A stretch of 8,646 nt of DNA from Acidobacteriota bacterium (GTDB lineage: Bacteria > Acidobacteriota > Terriglobia > Terriglobales > Acidobacteriaceae), in NCBI GenBank assembly GCA_021778815.1, contig JAJYBW010000133.1, positions 1 to 8,646 on the forward strand, in the 5' to 3' direction. This document shows, one piece after another, positions 8,395 to 8,646 of the stretch; the stretch's first letter is position 1; every line of letters begins with the position of its first letter. Under the pieces are notes generated by a model. It ran no database searches. It was not told where the DNA came from and saw only the letters and a program-made list of their open reading frames with translations. Both the position numbers and the translations under genes were made by a program.

Positions 8395-8646
8395 ATGAAC
8401 ATAGATGCAAGACCGATTCAGGTGCAACTGCCCGACGGCAGCTCCCGCACTGTGCCCGCCGGAACCACTCCCCTGTCGATTGCGACGGATATCTCGCCCC
8501 GTCTGGCCGCAGCCGCGGTCGTCGCCCAGGTTTCTCCGCTTCAGGCTCAGTCCGCCCACCCCGCTTCCACCGCGACGGATGAGGAGAAATCCGCCAGTGA
8601 AGCTTCAATGTACGCCGCCGAAGATGTCGCCGGCGAACGCCTGGTC
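8395..8646 (+). CDS. thrS: Threonyl-tRNA synthetase, N-terminal TGS domain only
   Basis: The frame runs 84 codons from the ATG at 8395 to the window edge. Its first 46 residues match the TGS domain that opens threonyl-tRNA synthetases: IQVQLPDGSSRTVPAGTTPL (8-27) and then SIATDISPRLAAAAVVAQV (28-46), where the family has a PDGS loop and an ISPRLAKAALAAKV-like helix. The full enzyme charges tRNA-Thr with threonine in the cytoplasm; editing, catalytic and anticodon domains are beyond the window. About 30 residues rich in Ala, Ser, Thr and Glu (47-77) stand where homologues have a tight VNGE turn, after which AGERLV (79-84) resumes the usual GELVDL-like strand. The start has TAGGA about seven bases upstream. 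Other TGS proteins (RelA/SpoT, Obg-type GTPases) carry the domain elsewhere in the chain, so ThrS is the best reading. Confidence 0.82.
   Translation, partial: MNIDARPIQVQLPDGSSRTVPAGTTPLSIATDISPRLAAAAVVAQVSPLQAQSAHPASTATDEEKSASEASMYAAEDVAGERLV

Overview
The window looks like ordinary chromosome from an Acidobacteriota bacterium, probably of the Terriglobia/Solibacter side. The best taxonomic marker is the secreted protein at 5330-6532, whose C-terminal half matches the DUF3738/TIGR03435 family, which is found almost only in acidobacteria. GC-rich coding sequence, a divergent-clade membrane pyrophosphatase and a short palindromic intergenic repeat (5284-5310) fit that placement. I see no transposase, phage gene, CRISPR array, tRNA or rRNA.

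Layout, left to right. (1) Minus strand, 1-255: N-terminal part of an alpha/beta hydrolase, cut by the window edge. (2) Minus strand, 535-3129: an unusually long membrane-bound pyrophosphatase (HppA, 864 aa), followed downstream by a perfect 15-bp inverted repeat. (3) A 451-bp divergent spacer (3130-3580) with promoter-like elements reading toward hppA and a CRP-like dyad. (4) Plus strand, 3581-5236: a small zinc-ribbon membrane protein, then hemB (porphobilinogen synthase). (5) Minus strand, 5330-6532: an exported thioredoxin-DUF3738 fusion, convergent with hemB. (6) Plus strand, 6831-7793: a bicupin protein with a good promoter and ribosome binding site. (7) Minus strand, 7807-8304: a TspO/MBR membrane protein, convergent with the bicupin gene. 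(8) Plus strand, 8395-8646: the TGS-domain start of threonyl-tRNA synthetase, cut by the window edge.

The genes do not form one pathway. They are mostly single transcription units carrying energy coupling (pyrophosphate-driven ion pumping), heme synthesis (hemB), possible tetrapyrrole or stress sensing (tspO), envelope redox (the thioredoxin fusion) and translation (thrS). I found no clear new multi-gene system. The points most worth a second look are the apparent duplication of the first helix and loop of HppA, the thioredoxin-DUF3738 fusion, the bicupin whose N-terminal cupin has lost its usual histidines, and the low-complexity insertion in the ThrS TGS domain.
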